From an uncultured Eubacterium sp. (GTDB lineage: Bacteria > Bacillota > Clostridia > Lachnospirales > Lachnospiraceae), in contig URQO01000002.1 in assembly GCA_900550135.1 (NCBI GenBank), forward strand, positions 1 through 64,000: a DNA stretch of 64,000 nucleotides. Direction: 5' to 3'. Positions 8,357 through 16,128 of the stretch are shown piece after piece. Position 1 is the stretch's first letter, and each line of letters opens with the position of its first letter. Both the position numbers and the translations under genes were made by a program. The notes beneath the pieces were generated by a model that saw nothing but the letters and a program-made list of their open reading frames with translations, was not told the DNA's origin and did no database searches.

Positions 8357-8821
8357 ATGATTACTAACACACCATTGATAGCGCTTGGTGCTGTGTCTAT
8401 TGTACTTATAGTTATTGCTGTTATACTTTTAGCTGCAGTCATTGCGTTATATATTTTTGGAAGAAAAGCTGAGAAAAAACAGGCTGAGCAGGAAAAAACT
8501 TTACAGGAGAATTCACAGGTTATCAGTTTATTTGTTTTAGACAAGAAAAAATTAAAGTTAAAAGACGCAGGTCTTCCAAGCATTGTTATGGAGCAGACTC
8601 CAAAATATGCAAGACGTGCAAAATTACCTATTGTAAAGGTTAAAGCCGGTCCTAAAGTTATGAATCTTATTGCAGATGCAAAGATTTATGAATCAATCCT
8701 TCCAAAACAGGAAATCAAAGCTAAGGTAAGCGGTATTTACATTACTTCTTTTAAAAGAATTCGTGGTCCTATTTATGAGCCACCAAAGAAAAAGAAACGT
8801 TTTGGAAAAAAGAACAAATAA
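8357..8821 (+). CDS. Small single-pass membrane protein of unknown function
   Basis: The 154-residue product has one N-terminal membrane helix (residues about 7-35, IVLIVIAVILLAAVIALYIF). A charged coiled-coil-like stretch follows (RKAEKKQAEQEKTLQE), then a basic cytoplasmic domain ending in a Lys-rich tail (PPKKKKRFGKKNK). It has no motif I recognise. The strong GGAGG site before ATG 8357 and a perfect terminator just behind the stop support a real monocistronic gene. The basic tail could bind RNA, ribosomes or membrane phospholipid, but nothing in the sequence decides this. It lies between plsC and the convergent DUF1934 gene. Confidence 0.75.
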   Translation: MITNTPLIALGAVSIVLIVIAVILLAAVIALYIFGRKAEKKQAEQEKTLQENSQVISLFVLDKKKLKLKDAGLPSIVMEQTPKYARRAKLPIVKVKAGPKVMNLIADAKIYESILPKQEIKAKVSGIYITSFKRIRGPIYEPPKKKKRFGKKNK

Positions 8822-8828
8822 TTTACAT

Positions 8829-8860
8829 AAAAAGACATTTGGTATTCCAAATGTCTTTTT
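8829..8860. terminator. Bidirectional intrinsic terminator
   Basis: Perfect 14-bp arms (8829-8842, 8847-8860) with a TATT loop end in five Ts on plus and on minus. It closes the small membrane protein gene (plus). Confidence 0.9.
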
Positions 8861-8905
8861 ATTTTACTATTTAACTTATTTTTTTAATAGAAATACTTTA
8901 ATACT

Positions 8906-8993
8906 ACTATTTGATTTTTCATTAACCGTTTATTCTAGTATCTAATTTTTCATTAACTGTTTTTTCTACCATCTGATTTTCCTAACGGTTTCT
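8906..8993. repeat. Degenerate tandem repeat running out of a gene 3' end
   Basis: Three units, 8906-8936 (31 bp), 8937-8967 (31 bp) and 8968-8993 (26 bp), share the core TTTTTCATTAACNGTTT. The last unit contains the final codons and stop of the DUF1934 gene (stop at 8982-8984), so the two outer units look like drifted duplicates of the gene tail. Confidence 0.7.
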
Positions 8994-9401
8994 GGCATTG
9001 ATTGTAATTTCATTATCAGAAATTTTGTTACCATCTATATATATCTGATATTTTACTTTAAGATTAACATCATCTTCGCTTTCATTCACAGTGATATTTT
9101 CTGTTAATATTTCAATAAACATATCACCCATCGGAGTGCTGTAAAGGGACTGATTTCTTGTATTTTCCTGAAACACAAGTTTTCCACCCATAGAACCTTT
9201 TCTGATAATTTCCACAACATCCTCATTAAACTTTATAATATTGCTTGTTTTTAAATCACTTTCATCTTCTATTTCATCATATAGAATATAATGTTTATCT
9301 TTTTTCACGTAATGTTTGCCCTGAGCAAGTACTTCAACGTTGTCACCTGTTTCTTCAACTATCTGAAGTCCGCAAACTTTTATTAAAACATCTTGATTCA
9401 T
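8982..9401 (-). CDS. DUF1934 family protein
   Basis: The 139-residue protein matches the DUF1934 (YwiB-like, lipocalin-like beta-barrel) family in length and pattern: an N-terminal strand (DVLIKVCGLQIV), repeated beta strands with charged turns, and the region STPMGDMFIEILTENI. No catalytic residues are known for the family. ATG 9401 is chosen because GGAGA lies about seven bases upstream; an extended reading to 9497 lacks such a site and would add a non-family N-terminus. It lies 130 bp behind murI on the same strand. Its 3' end forms part of a tandem repeat. Confidence 0.75.
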   Translation of the reverse strand: MNQDVLIKVCGLQIVEETGDNVEVLAQGKHYVKKDKHYILYDEIEDESDLKTSNIIKFNEDVVEIIRKGSMGGKLVFQENTRNQSLYSTPMGDMFIEILTENITVNESEDDVNLKVKYQIYIDGNKISDNEITINARNR

Positions 9402-9530
9402 GAATATTCTCCATTTTCTTTTCTCATATAAAGTGATGTTGCATCTGACATTGTATATTGCATCCAATATTACAAATTGTATTTTGATTCTGCGCAACCG
9501 TTATTTCTAACAGTCAGTAAGCAAATATCC

Positions 9531-10346
9531 TTAATACTCTTCAATATTGACTTTGCTTGTTTCATCAATTTCAAAAGGCATAATGGAATTGGCAAAATCC
9601 TTAAACTTTTCTGCGGCATCACTTACAAAAAACTGATATTTTGGTTTTGAATCAGCAGATGCACTTATTTCATCATTTCTAAGCATCTCACCTAAACTGA
9701 TTGCTGTTTCATATGCTGGATTGACCAAATTGACCTGTTCTCCCATAATCTTTCTGATTGTACTTCTAAGGAGTGGATAATGAGTGCATCCAAGTATCAG
9801 ACTATCAATATCCTTTTTCTTTAGTTCATCCAAATATCTTCTTGCCACTTCATCTGTTACAGGGTCATGAAGCATTCCTTCTTCAACCAATGGGCAAAAC
9901 AATGGGCATGCTTTGCCAATAACTGTAACTTCCGGATCAATACCATGAATATATTCAGTATACAACTCGCTATTGATGGTTCCCTCTGTTCCTATAATAC
10001 CTATTCGCTTGTTCACTGTGCTTTTCACTGCGACTTTTGCTCCCGGCTTTACTACACCTATAATAGGAATATCAAGTTCCTTTTCTATTGTATCAAGGGC
10101 AAATGCACTGGCTGTGTTACACGCAACTACAATTGCCTTTACATCTTTTGTTTTCAAAAATCTGACTATCTGTCTTGCATATTTTATAATAGTATCTTTT
10201 GACTTGCTTCCATATGGCACACGTGCTGTATCACCAAAATATACTATGCTTTCATTTGGAAGCTGTCTTGTAATCTCTCTTGCTACTGTCAGCCCTCCCA
10301 CACCGGAGTCAAATACTCCTACAGGAGCGTTGTTAAACTTATCCAT
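9531..10346 (-). CDS. murI: Glutamate racemase
   Basis: This 271-residue cytoplasmic enzyme converts L-glutamate to D-glutamate for peptidoglycan. The family signatures are intact: VGVFDSGVGGLTV at the N-terminus, YFGDTARVPYG, the first catalytic Cys in VACNTASA (about residue 75), and the second catalytic Cys in LGCTHYPLL (about 186). Length is normal. The ATG at 10346 has AGAAGG upstream. It is divergent from spoIIR across a 194-bp intergenic region and is probably transcribed alone or with the DUF1934 gene. Confidence 0.96.
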   Translation of the reverse strand: MDKFNNAPVGVFDSGVGGLTVAREITRQLPNESIVYFGDTARVPYGSKSKDTIIKYARQIVRFLKTKDVKAIVVACNTASAFALDTIEKELDIPIIGVVKPGAKVAVKSTVNKRIGIIGTEGTINSELYTEYIHGIDPEVTVIGKACPLFCPLVEEGMLHDPVTDEVARRYLDELKKKDIDSLILGCTHYPLLRSTIRKIMGEQVNLVNPAYETAISLGEMLRNDEISASADSKPKYQFFVSDAAEKFKDFANSIMPFEIDETSKVNIEEY

Positions 10347-10411
10347 AAATACTCACCCTTCTGTTTTGTCTCTTTATTTTAACCTTAATTGTGTAAATAT
10401 TCAATACTATT

Positions 10412-10440
10412 GATTAAAATGTTATTTTCGTGGACATAAT
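10412..10440 (+). promoter_or_regulatory. Candidate sigma-F-type promoter for spoIIR
   Basis: GATTA (10412-10416), a 15-bp spacer and GGACATAAT (10432-10440) fit the forespore sigma-F pattern (GYWTA, 15 bp, GGNNANANT) with one mismatch in the -35. spoIIR is a known sigma-F target in Bacillus and clostridia, which makes this assignment plausible. The predicted leader is about 95 nt. Confidence 0.45.
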
Positions 10441-10450
10441 GATTTTATGC

Positions 10451-10496
10451 AAAAAAATCTTTACACTAATATCATGAATCATCATAAGATTTTTTT
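10451..10496. other. 11-bp inverted repeat in the spoIIR leader
   Basis: Perfect arms AAAAAAATCTT (10451-10461) and complement (10486-10496) enclose a 24-base loop and end in a T-run. It could be a weak terminator in either direction or a leader structure. It lies 45 bases before the spoIIR start. Confidence 0.4.
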
Positions 10497-10540
10497 CTTA
10501 AAATAACTTATTTTATTTATATAAAAATTTGGAGGTTTAT

Positions 10541-11155
10541 ATGCTTATAAATAAGAATTTCAAAATCATTTTTCCATACATAGTGTTGTTTATGGGTATT
10601 GTGTCTTTTGTTATGTTCTATCATTTTGAATACAGCAATGCCACAAAATCCCTTGGCAGAAACACCATACGTTTTCATGTAAGAGCCAACAGCGATACCG
10701 TAGTGGACCAAAACCTGAAAATGAAAGTAAAAAATGCCGTAGTTGATTACATTTATAATAATACCAAAAACTTTTCTTCCATTGAGGATACAAGTCTTTT
10801 TATTACCCAACACAATGGTAGAATCAAGAATGTTGCCCAAAAAGTAGTTGACGAAAACGGATTTGATTACACTGTTACTTCCACATTTGGAAAAGATAAT
10901 TTTCCCAAAAAAACATATGGCGATGTAATATATCCTAAGGGTGAATATACTTCATATACAATAAACATAGGCACTGGAAAAGGACACAACTGGTGGTGTG
11001 TCCTTTATCCTCCATTATGTTTTGTTGACGAAAGTACAGGTGTTGTTCCTGATTCTTCCAAAGAGCAGTTAAAAGAATCTGTTAGGGGTACTCAATATAA
11101 AACCATTATAAAATACCGTTTCAAATATCTTAAATTTCTAAATGATTTTATTTAA
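10541..11155 (+). CDS. spoIIR: Stage II sporulation protein R
   Basis: This 204-residue protein is the forespore-made, secreted signal that activates the SpoIIGA protease, which then matures pro-sigma-E in the mother cell. Seen here: one N-terminal membrane/signal segment (IIFPYIVLFMGIVSFVMF), the family hallmark IRFHVRANSD (about residues 43-52), and the hallmark NWWCVLYPPLCFVD (about 150-163). ATG 10541 is preferred over TTG 10529 because GGAGG lies at 10531-10535, a good distance upstream. It overlaps the end of ispE tail-to-tail by four bases, so the two stops interlock. It supports a sporulating host. Confidence 0.95.
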   Translation: MLINKNFKIIFPYIVLFMGIVSFVMFYHFEYSNATKSLGRNTIRFHVRANSDTVVDQNLKMKVKNAVVDYIYNNTKNFSSIEDTSLFITQHNGRIKNVAQKVVDENGFDYTVTSTFGKDNFPKKTYGDVIYPKGEYTSYTINIGTGKGHNWWCVLYPPLCFVDESTGVVPDSSKEQLKESVRGTQYKTIIKYRFKYLKFLNDFI

Positions 11156-12012
11156 ATAAATTTTGTAAGATACACCTGCTCAGTTAACTGTTTTTTCTTA
11201 AGTAGTTCTACTGTTTTTTCAGCACTTTCTTTGTCATCATAAAGACCGAAAACAGTAGGGCCACTTCCACTCATTATCGAATTAAGTGCTCCATTTTCCA
11301 ACATTACTTCTTTAATATCCTGTATAACAGGATACTCCGGTATAGTTACTTCTTCCATTACATTTGAAAGAAGACCTGCCAGCATTTTTAAATCCTGATT
11401 ATTGATTGCTTCTACCATTTTCTCTACATCAGGATGTTTTTTTATTTGGTTAGGTCTAATGTGTCCATAAACAAATGCAGTTGACACCGAAACTGGTGGT
11501 TTTGCAATTATTACATGACACTGAGGTGGTGTTTTTAACGGTGTAAGTACTTCCCCAATTCCTCTTGCTATGGCAGTACCTCCAAGAATACAATATGGCA
11601 CATCTGCTCCAAGTTTCACTCCACGCTCCATCAATGCTTTTTTATCGAGACCCAAATTAAACATTTGGTTTATGCCAATCATAGTTGTGGCACAGTCTGA
11701 GCTTCCTCCTGCCATGCCACCTGCAATTGGAATCCTTTTGTTGATGGTAATGATGACACCCTGACTTATTCCAAACTCATCCATCAATGTTTTTGCTGCC
11801 ATATATGCCAAATTGTCTTTTCCATTTGACAAAACGGCTTTGTCTGTTTTAACCACAATATCCTTAATATTATTTTTTTCAATAATAATGTCATCATATA
11901 CATCTACCATCTGCATAATCATGTCAAGGTCGTGATAACCGTCCTCTCTTTTTCTGAGAACATCCAATGCCAGATTTATTTTTCCATATGCTTTAAGCTG
12001 TAACTTATCCAT
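11152..12012 (-). CDS. ispE: 4-diphosphocytidyl-2-C-methyl-D-erythritol kinase
   Basis: This 286-residue GHMP-family kinase phosphorylates the 2-hydroxyl of CDP-methylerythritol in the non-mevalonate isoprenoid pathway. The N-terminal AYGKINLALDV motif is present. The glycine-rich ATP loop PIAGGMAGGSSDCATTM (about residues 90-106) is intact, as is the C-terminal IMSGSGPTVFGLY motif. Length is normal. Its start is ATG 12012 with GAGG upstream. The leader just upstream carries four tandem 19-bp repeats whose sequence resembles the gene's own first codons. It is convergent with spoIIR. Confidence 0.96.
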   Translation of the reverse strand: MDKLQLKAYGKINLALDVLRKREDGYHDLDMIMQMVDVYDDIIIEKNNIKDIVVKTDKAVLSNGKDNLAYMAAKTLMDEFGISQGVIITINKRIPIAGGMAGGSSDCATTMIGINQMFNLGLDKKALMERGVKLGADVPYCILGGTAIARGIGEVLTPLKTPPQCHVIIAKPPVSVSTAFVYGHIRPNQIKKHPDVEKMVEAINNQDLKMLAGLLSNVMEEVTIPEYPVIQDIKEVMLENGALNSIMSGSGPTVFGLYDDKESAEKTVELLKKKQLTEQVYLTKFI

Positions 12013-12025
12013 TTTTCCTCACTTT

Positions 12026-12101
12026 ACTTTTAAACTTCTCCATTACTTTTAAACTTTTCCATTACTTGTAAACTTTTACATTAGTTGTAGACTTTTTTCA
12101 A
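12026..12101. repeat. Four degenerate 19-bp tandem repeats in the ispE leader
   Basis: Units at 12026-12044, 12045-12063, 12064-12082 and 12083-12101 read ACTTTTAAACTTCTCCATT with increasing drift away from ispE. On the minus strand each resembles AATGGATAAGTTACAG, the ispE start region itself. Confidence 0.75.
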
Positions 12102-12194
12102 TTCTATTACCGTATTTTAGTTTTTTCCATAAAATAGCATTCGCATGGGAAAGTCTTTTTTATTTTCTTAAAATTAGTATACTTTTTTTAATGT

Positions 12195-13748
12195 TTATTG
12201 ACAAGATTTAATAATTAACAGTCTGTCACCAGGTTTAATATTTTCATCTTCCATTCCGTTTACTTTCATAATACTGTCTATTGTAGTGAAATTTTCTTTT
12301 GCCAATTTCCACAATGTGTCACCCTGATTTACAATATACCCTTTTAAAAACGGTGCCTGATTAATTTTTTCTGTATCAGGTTCTTTTTCGTTTATCTCCA
12401 CAATAAATTTTCGTTTCTGTTCCTTCATTACCATAGCCTGCAATGCTATCACTGCCTTTACTTCTACCTGATTTGTGCTGGTCATATTGCCATTTACCTG
12501 TTCAACTTTCCAGTCTATATAATATTTGTCATCATCTTCAATTCCTTCTGCATCAATGATATGTTCAAATTCTATTTCCTTTTTACTACTACATATTGGT
12601 CTTACATCATCTGACGAAACATAAATAATATCGGCAATAACTTTTCCCATAACTTTAATTCCATTTTTTTCTATTACAACATTGTCAACTTTTATTTTGG
12701 CATCACTGTTGCATATTTGTAATATGTTTCCCCCTCCGGCTTCTACGTCCATCTTCACTGCCACTTTTGTTCTTGATTCATTTTTCACCAACAGATTTTG
12801 ATACTCTTTTGTTTCAATATCGGGCACAAGATTTGCTTTTGGCGAATACACATCCTCTAAAACTTCATTTTCTCTTTCCTGAAAAATTTTTATTCCAAAT
12901 TTAAGCATTGCCATTATGGTAATGTCTCTCATCTCGTTATCCTGGTTCATATCCACCGCTATTTCTGCGCTATGAATGTCCCCATTAATATACTCCACCA
13001 ATTCCTCTGCTGCTTCTGGTGTGTCAATAGTTCCTGCAAATCCAACTGTTGTATCAAACCATTGCCAGTTTTCCCTTTCTCCTTCAGGAATATAAATAAC
13101 AAAAAGTTTAAGTTCACCGTTTACCTGTATCAAACCATTTAGCATTCTTGTATTTATGCTTTTGATTTTTACATCCTTCCATATTACCTGTTGAATAGCG
13201 GGTTTGTTTGATGGTAAAGAAACTGTTTCATTTATCCTGAAAGTTTCATGCTTATTAGCCACAATAGAAAGACTTTTTAACTTATTATACTTTTTCATTG
13301 CATCTTCTCTTTCAATGGACGAGACCAATTCCAAATCTTCCATTTTTTCTATGGTAATATTTGCCAAAACCTGTATTTTATATATGTAATTTTTATTATC
13401 AATAAGCCTTACTGTGGTAGACAGTGGCACCACTCCAATATTAACATTGCAGTTTTCATCTAAACCATTAATTTTCACCGATTCCTCAAAATCAACTTCA
13501 TCTTCTGTTCCTGACGGATTTTCTCCTTTTTCAGGGTAATACATAATACCATAGGACACTGTTCCATTAATAAATAATTGATTGTTTCTAATAAGTGTGT
13601 TGTTTACAGATACAATTTCCCTATGACTGATGATACTTTCGATTGTATCATCAGGATCTGACAGTCCTTTTTCAAACGCTACATAGAATGTTGACATTTC
13701 CTGTTTTAATATTTTGCTCATATGAATATTTTGCTTTTCTAATTCCAT
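12195..13748 (-). CDS. SPOCS (DUF3794) and LysM protein, SipL-like spore morphogenesis factor
   Basis: This 517-residue protein has repeated DUF3794/SPOCS-type beta domains over residues about 30-450 (e.g. FINGTVSYGIMYYP and LIQVNGELKLFVIYIP). A C-terminal LysM follows (YIVNQGDTLWKLAKENF, about 470-515). The architecture and length match Clostridioides difficile SipL, which binds the coat ATPase SpoIVA through its LysM and is needed for coat assembly around the forespore. GGGGG sits just upstream of ATG 13748. spoIIR and a cotS-like gene nearby fit a sporulation role. Homology to SipL is judged from architecture alone. Confidence 0.82.
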   Translation of the reverse strand: MELEKQNIHMSKILKQEMSTFYVAFEKGLSDPDDTIESIISHREIVSVNNTLIRNNQLFINGTVSYGIMYYPEKGENPSGTEDEVDFEESVKINGLDENCNVNIGVVPLSTTVRLIDNKNYIYKIQVLANITIEKMEDLELVSSIEREDAMKKYNKLKSLSIVANKHETFRINETVSLPSNKPAIQQVIWKDVKIKSINTRMLNGLIQVNGELKLFVIYIPEGERENWQWFDTTVGFAGTIDTPEAAEELVEYINGDIHSAEIAVDMNQDNEMRDITIMAMLKFGIKIFQERENEVLEDVYSPKANLVPDIETKEYQNLLVKNESRTKVAVKMDVEAGGGNILQICNSDAKIKVDNVVIEKNGIKVMGKVIADIIYVSSDDVRPICSSKKEIEFEHIIDAEGIEDDDKYYIDWKVEQVNGNMTSTNQVEVKAVIALQAMVMKEQKRKFIVEINEKEPDTEKINQAPFLKGYIVNQGDTLWKLAKENFTTIDSIMKVNGMEDENIKPGDRLLIIKSCQ

Positions 13749-13802
13749 AAAAATCCCCCTATCTAATTAACTATCTATAATCTATGAAAGCTACCACAGG
13801 TT

Positions 13803-14213
13803 TTATTCACTAAATATAATATTTTTATCACTGTATTCTACTTTTATAACTATATATGGATAAGATACACTTTCATTTGTTGTATATTCTTTAGGTCCCT
13901 GAAAAACAGTTTTTACATAAATAGCATTTTTTGTTTCATATAGTTTTTCCACATTTATACTATATCCGTTAAACTTTTGCTTTCCATACCCTACAATTAT
14001 ATACGTATACTTGTTGTCTGAATATGTTACTTTAAATTCGTTTTCCTTTCTTTCTTCCACAATCTGTTTTACTTCATCAGGCATTTCCCCCTGAGACACA
14101 ACTGTAAAATCCATATCTTTTTCCTTTTGTGTATTTATTTTTTCATATCCACAGGAGGACAAAATTGCAACAGATAATGCAGCACCTAAAAATATTGCTA
14201 TTTTATTCTTCAT
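13803..14213 (-). CDS. Lipoprotein with PrcB-C-like domain
   Basis: This 136-residue lipoprotein has a short signal peptide with the lipobox ILSSC (Cys about 21) and a C-terminal domain of PrcB type (YIIVGYGKQKFNGYSINV). In other bacteria that domain belongs to protease-complex or stress proteins; its function here is unknown. The start must be ATG 14213, because the next in-frame ATG lies after the lipobox. Yet the bases upstream are a run of seven Ts belonging to a terminator hairpin, and no ribosome binding site exists. It lies 55 bp upstream of the SipL-like gene on the same strand. Confidence 0.72.
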   Translation of the reverse strand: MKNKIAIFLGAALSVAILSSCGYEKINTQKEKDMDFTVVSQGEMPDEVKQIVEERKENEFKVTYSDNKYTYIIVGYGKQKFNGYSINVEKLYETKNAIYVKTVFQGPKEYTTNESVSYPYIVIKVEYSDKNIIFSE

Positions 14214-14256
14214 AAAAAAACACCATAATATATCTTTATTAAAATATATTATGGTG
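14214..14256 (-). terminator. Intrinsic terminator behind phosphoglucomutase
   Basis: Perfect 13-bp arms CACCATAATATAT (14244-14256 and 14221-14233 in complement) are followed on minus by seven Ts. It ends the phosphoglucomutase transcript. The U-run directly touches the start codon of the next gene (ATG 14213). Confidence 0.85.
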
Positions 14257-14292
14257 TAATTATTTTATTCGTTTAATCTAAAGCCTTTAATT

Positions 14293-16035
14293 TTATAATT
14301 CTGCAAGCATATCATTAACCATATTTATCATATAGTTTCCAAGCTCTTCTAACTGTTGGTCTGCATCTTCAAAGTTTTTGCCCTTTACTCCATAGTAGAA
14401 TTTAAGCTTTGGTTCTGTTCCTGATGGTCTGACACAAACCCATGCTTCCTCTGACAAATCTAAATATAATACATTTGACTTTGGAAGACCTGTTGTTGTA
14501 ACTTCACCTGTTTTTATATCTGTAGCAGTATCTTTCAAATAATCTTTTACTTTTATAACGTCATATCTGTCAATCTTAGTAGGAACGTTTTCTCTCATAA
14601 GAGAAAGAGTATTCTGAATCTTTTCAATACCTTCTTTTCCCTTTAATTCAATTGACTGAACACCGTCTCTCCAGTATCCATAACGCTCATACATTTCTTT
14701 CATCTTATCCCACAAGGACATTCCTTTTGTCTTGTAGTAAGCTGCTGCTTCACAAAGTGCCATAGATGCAACAATGGCATCTTTATCTCTTGCATGTGTG
14801 CCTATAAGGCATCCATAACTTTCTTCAAATCCAAATACATAGGTACCTGTATGATTTACTTCGAAATCAAGCATCTTTTTACCAATATATTTGAATCCTG
14901 TAAGAACTTCATAAAGTTTAATATGATAATATTTTGCAATGTCATTTGCAAGATTTGAACTAACAATACTCTTAATGAAAGCTCCATCCTTTGGAAGCTG
15001 TCCTTTTTCTTTTAATTGGCTGATTTCATATTCAGCAAGAAGACATCCTGACATATTTCCTGTAAGAATATGATATGTGCCAGGCTTGCTTCCCTTAATG
15101 TATACGCCTAATCTGTCAGCATCAGGGTCTGTTGCAAGAATTAAATCTGCTCCCACTTCATTGCCTAACTTCACTGCCAACTCAAATGCTTTTGGTGATT
15201 CAGGGTTTGGATAACCTACTGTTGGGAAATCTCCGTCAGGAAGTTCCTGTTCCTTTACCACATATACATTTTCAAAGCCTAATTCTTTTAACACTCTTCT
15301 AACAGGAAGATTTCCTGTACCATGAAGCGGTGTGTAAACAATCTTGATGTCCTTTTGAACTTCTTTAATTGCATCAGCATTTTTTACCTGAGTCTTTAAT
15401 GCTGCAATATATTTGTCATCTATGTCCTTTCCAATCTGAACATATAATCCTTCTTTTTCTGCATCCTCTTTTGACATAGTCTTTAACTTGCCATAATCAT
15501 TGATTGCAGACACTGCATCCATGATTCCTACATCATGAGGTGGTGTAATCTGGGCACCATCTTCCCAATAAACTTTGTATCCGTTGTATTCAGCTGGATT
15601 GTGACTTGCTGTAACGTTGATACCTGCTATACATTTCAATTCTCTAACTGCAAATGAAAGCTCCGGTGTTGGTCTAAGTGATTCAAACACGTATGCCTTA
15701 ATACCATTTGCATTTAAGCATAGAGCTGCTTCATCAGCAAATTCAGGTGACATGTGTCTTGAGTCAAATGCAATGGCTACGCCTCTGTCTTCGCCATGCA
15801 TTTTGATAATATAGTTTGCTAATCCCTGTGTTGCTTTTCTTACTGTGTAAATGTTCATTCTGTTGGTACCTGCACCAATAACACCTCTAAGTCCTGCTGT
15901 ACCAAACTCAAGTTCCTTGTAGAAACGATCTTCAATTTCTTTCTCATCTGATTTAATAGCTTCCAATTCAGCCTTTGTGTCATCATCAAAGTATGGATTG
16001 GATAGCCAATCATTATATAACTCTTTATAGTTCAT
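14293..16035 (-). CDS. Phosphoglucomutase/phosphomannomutase family protein
   Basis: This 580-residue cytoplasmic enzyme interconverts hexose 1- and 6-phosphates, linking glycolysis to nucleotide-sugar and wall precursors. All four alpha-phosphohexomutase motifs are intact: the phosphoserine loop TASHNPAEYNGYKVY (Ser about 137), metal-binding DPDADRLG (about 300), the sugar-binding loop GFEESYG (about 395), and the phosphate loop RPSGTEPKLKF near the C-terminus. Length matches the PgcA group of Firmicutes. ATG 16035 is chosen over GTG 16062 because GGAGG lies eight bases upstream. Exact preference (glucose, mannose or glucosamine) cannot be read. Confidence 0.94.
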   Translation of the reverse strand: MNYKELYNDWLSNPYFDDDTKAELEAIKSDEKEIEDRFYKELEFGTAGLRGVIGAGTNRMNIYTVRKATQGLANYIIKMHGEDRGVAIAFDSRHMSPEFADEAALCLNANGIKAYVFESLRPTPELSFAVRELKCIAGINVTASHNPAEYNGYKVYWEDGAQITPPHDVGIMDAVSAINDYGKLKTMSKEDAEKEGLYVQIGKDIDDKYIAALKTQVKNADAIKEVQKDIKIVYTPLHGTGNLPVRRVLKELGFENVYVVKEQELPDGDFPTVGYPNPESPKAFELAVKLGNEVGADLILATDPDADRLGVYIKGSKPGTYHILTGNMSGCLLAEYEISQLKEKGQLPKDGAFIKSIVSSNLANDIAKYYHIKLYEVLTGFKYIGKKMLDFEVNHTGTYVFGFEESYGCLIGTHARDKDAIVASMALCEAAAYYKTKGMSLWDKMKEMYERYGYWRDGVQSIELKGKEGIEKIQNTLSLMRENVPTKIDRYDVIKVKDYLKDTATDIKTGEVTTTGLPKSNVLYLDLSEEAWVCVRPSGTEPKLKFYYGVKGKNFEDADQQLEELGNYMINMVNDMLAEL

Positions 16036-16128
16036 AACAACCTCCAACACTATTTTTACCAATCAACTCACATAATAACACAAACACTTTATAAATGGAA
16101 TAATAAAAACAGTTTTATCTCCATTTTT

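Noticed and set aside
9402..9497. Longer N-terminus for the DUF1934 protein
   Set aside because: No ribosome site at 9497, and the extra residues do not fit the family; ATG 9401 has GGAGA.
12110..12170. Possible terminator behind the SipL-like gene
   Set aside because: A dyad near TTCC/GGAA with an A-run is present, but the stem is too imperfect to call.
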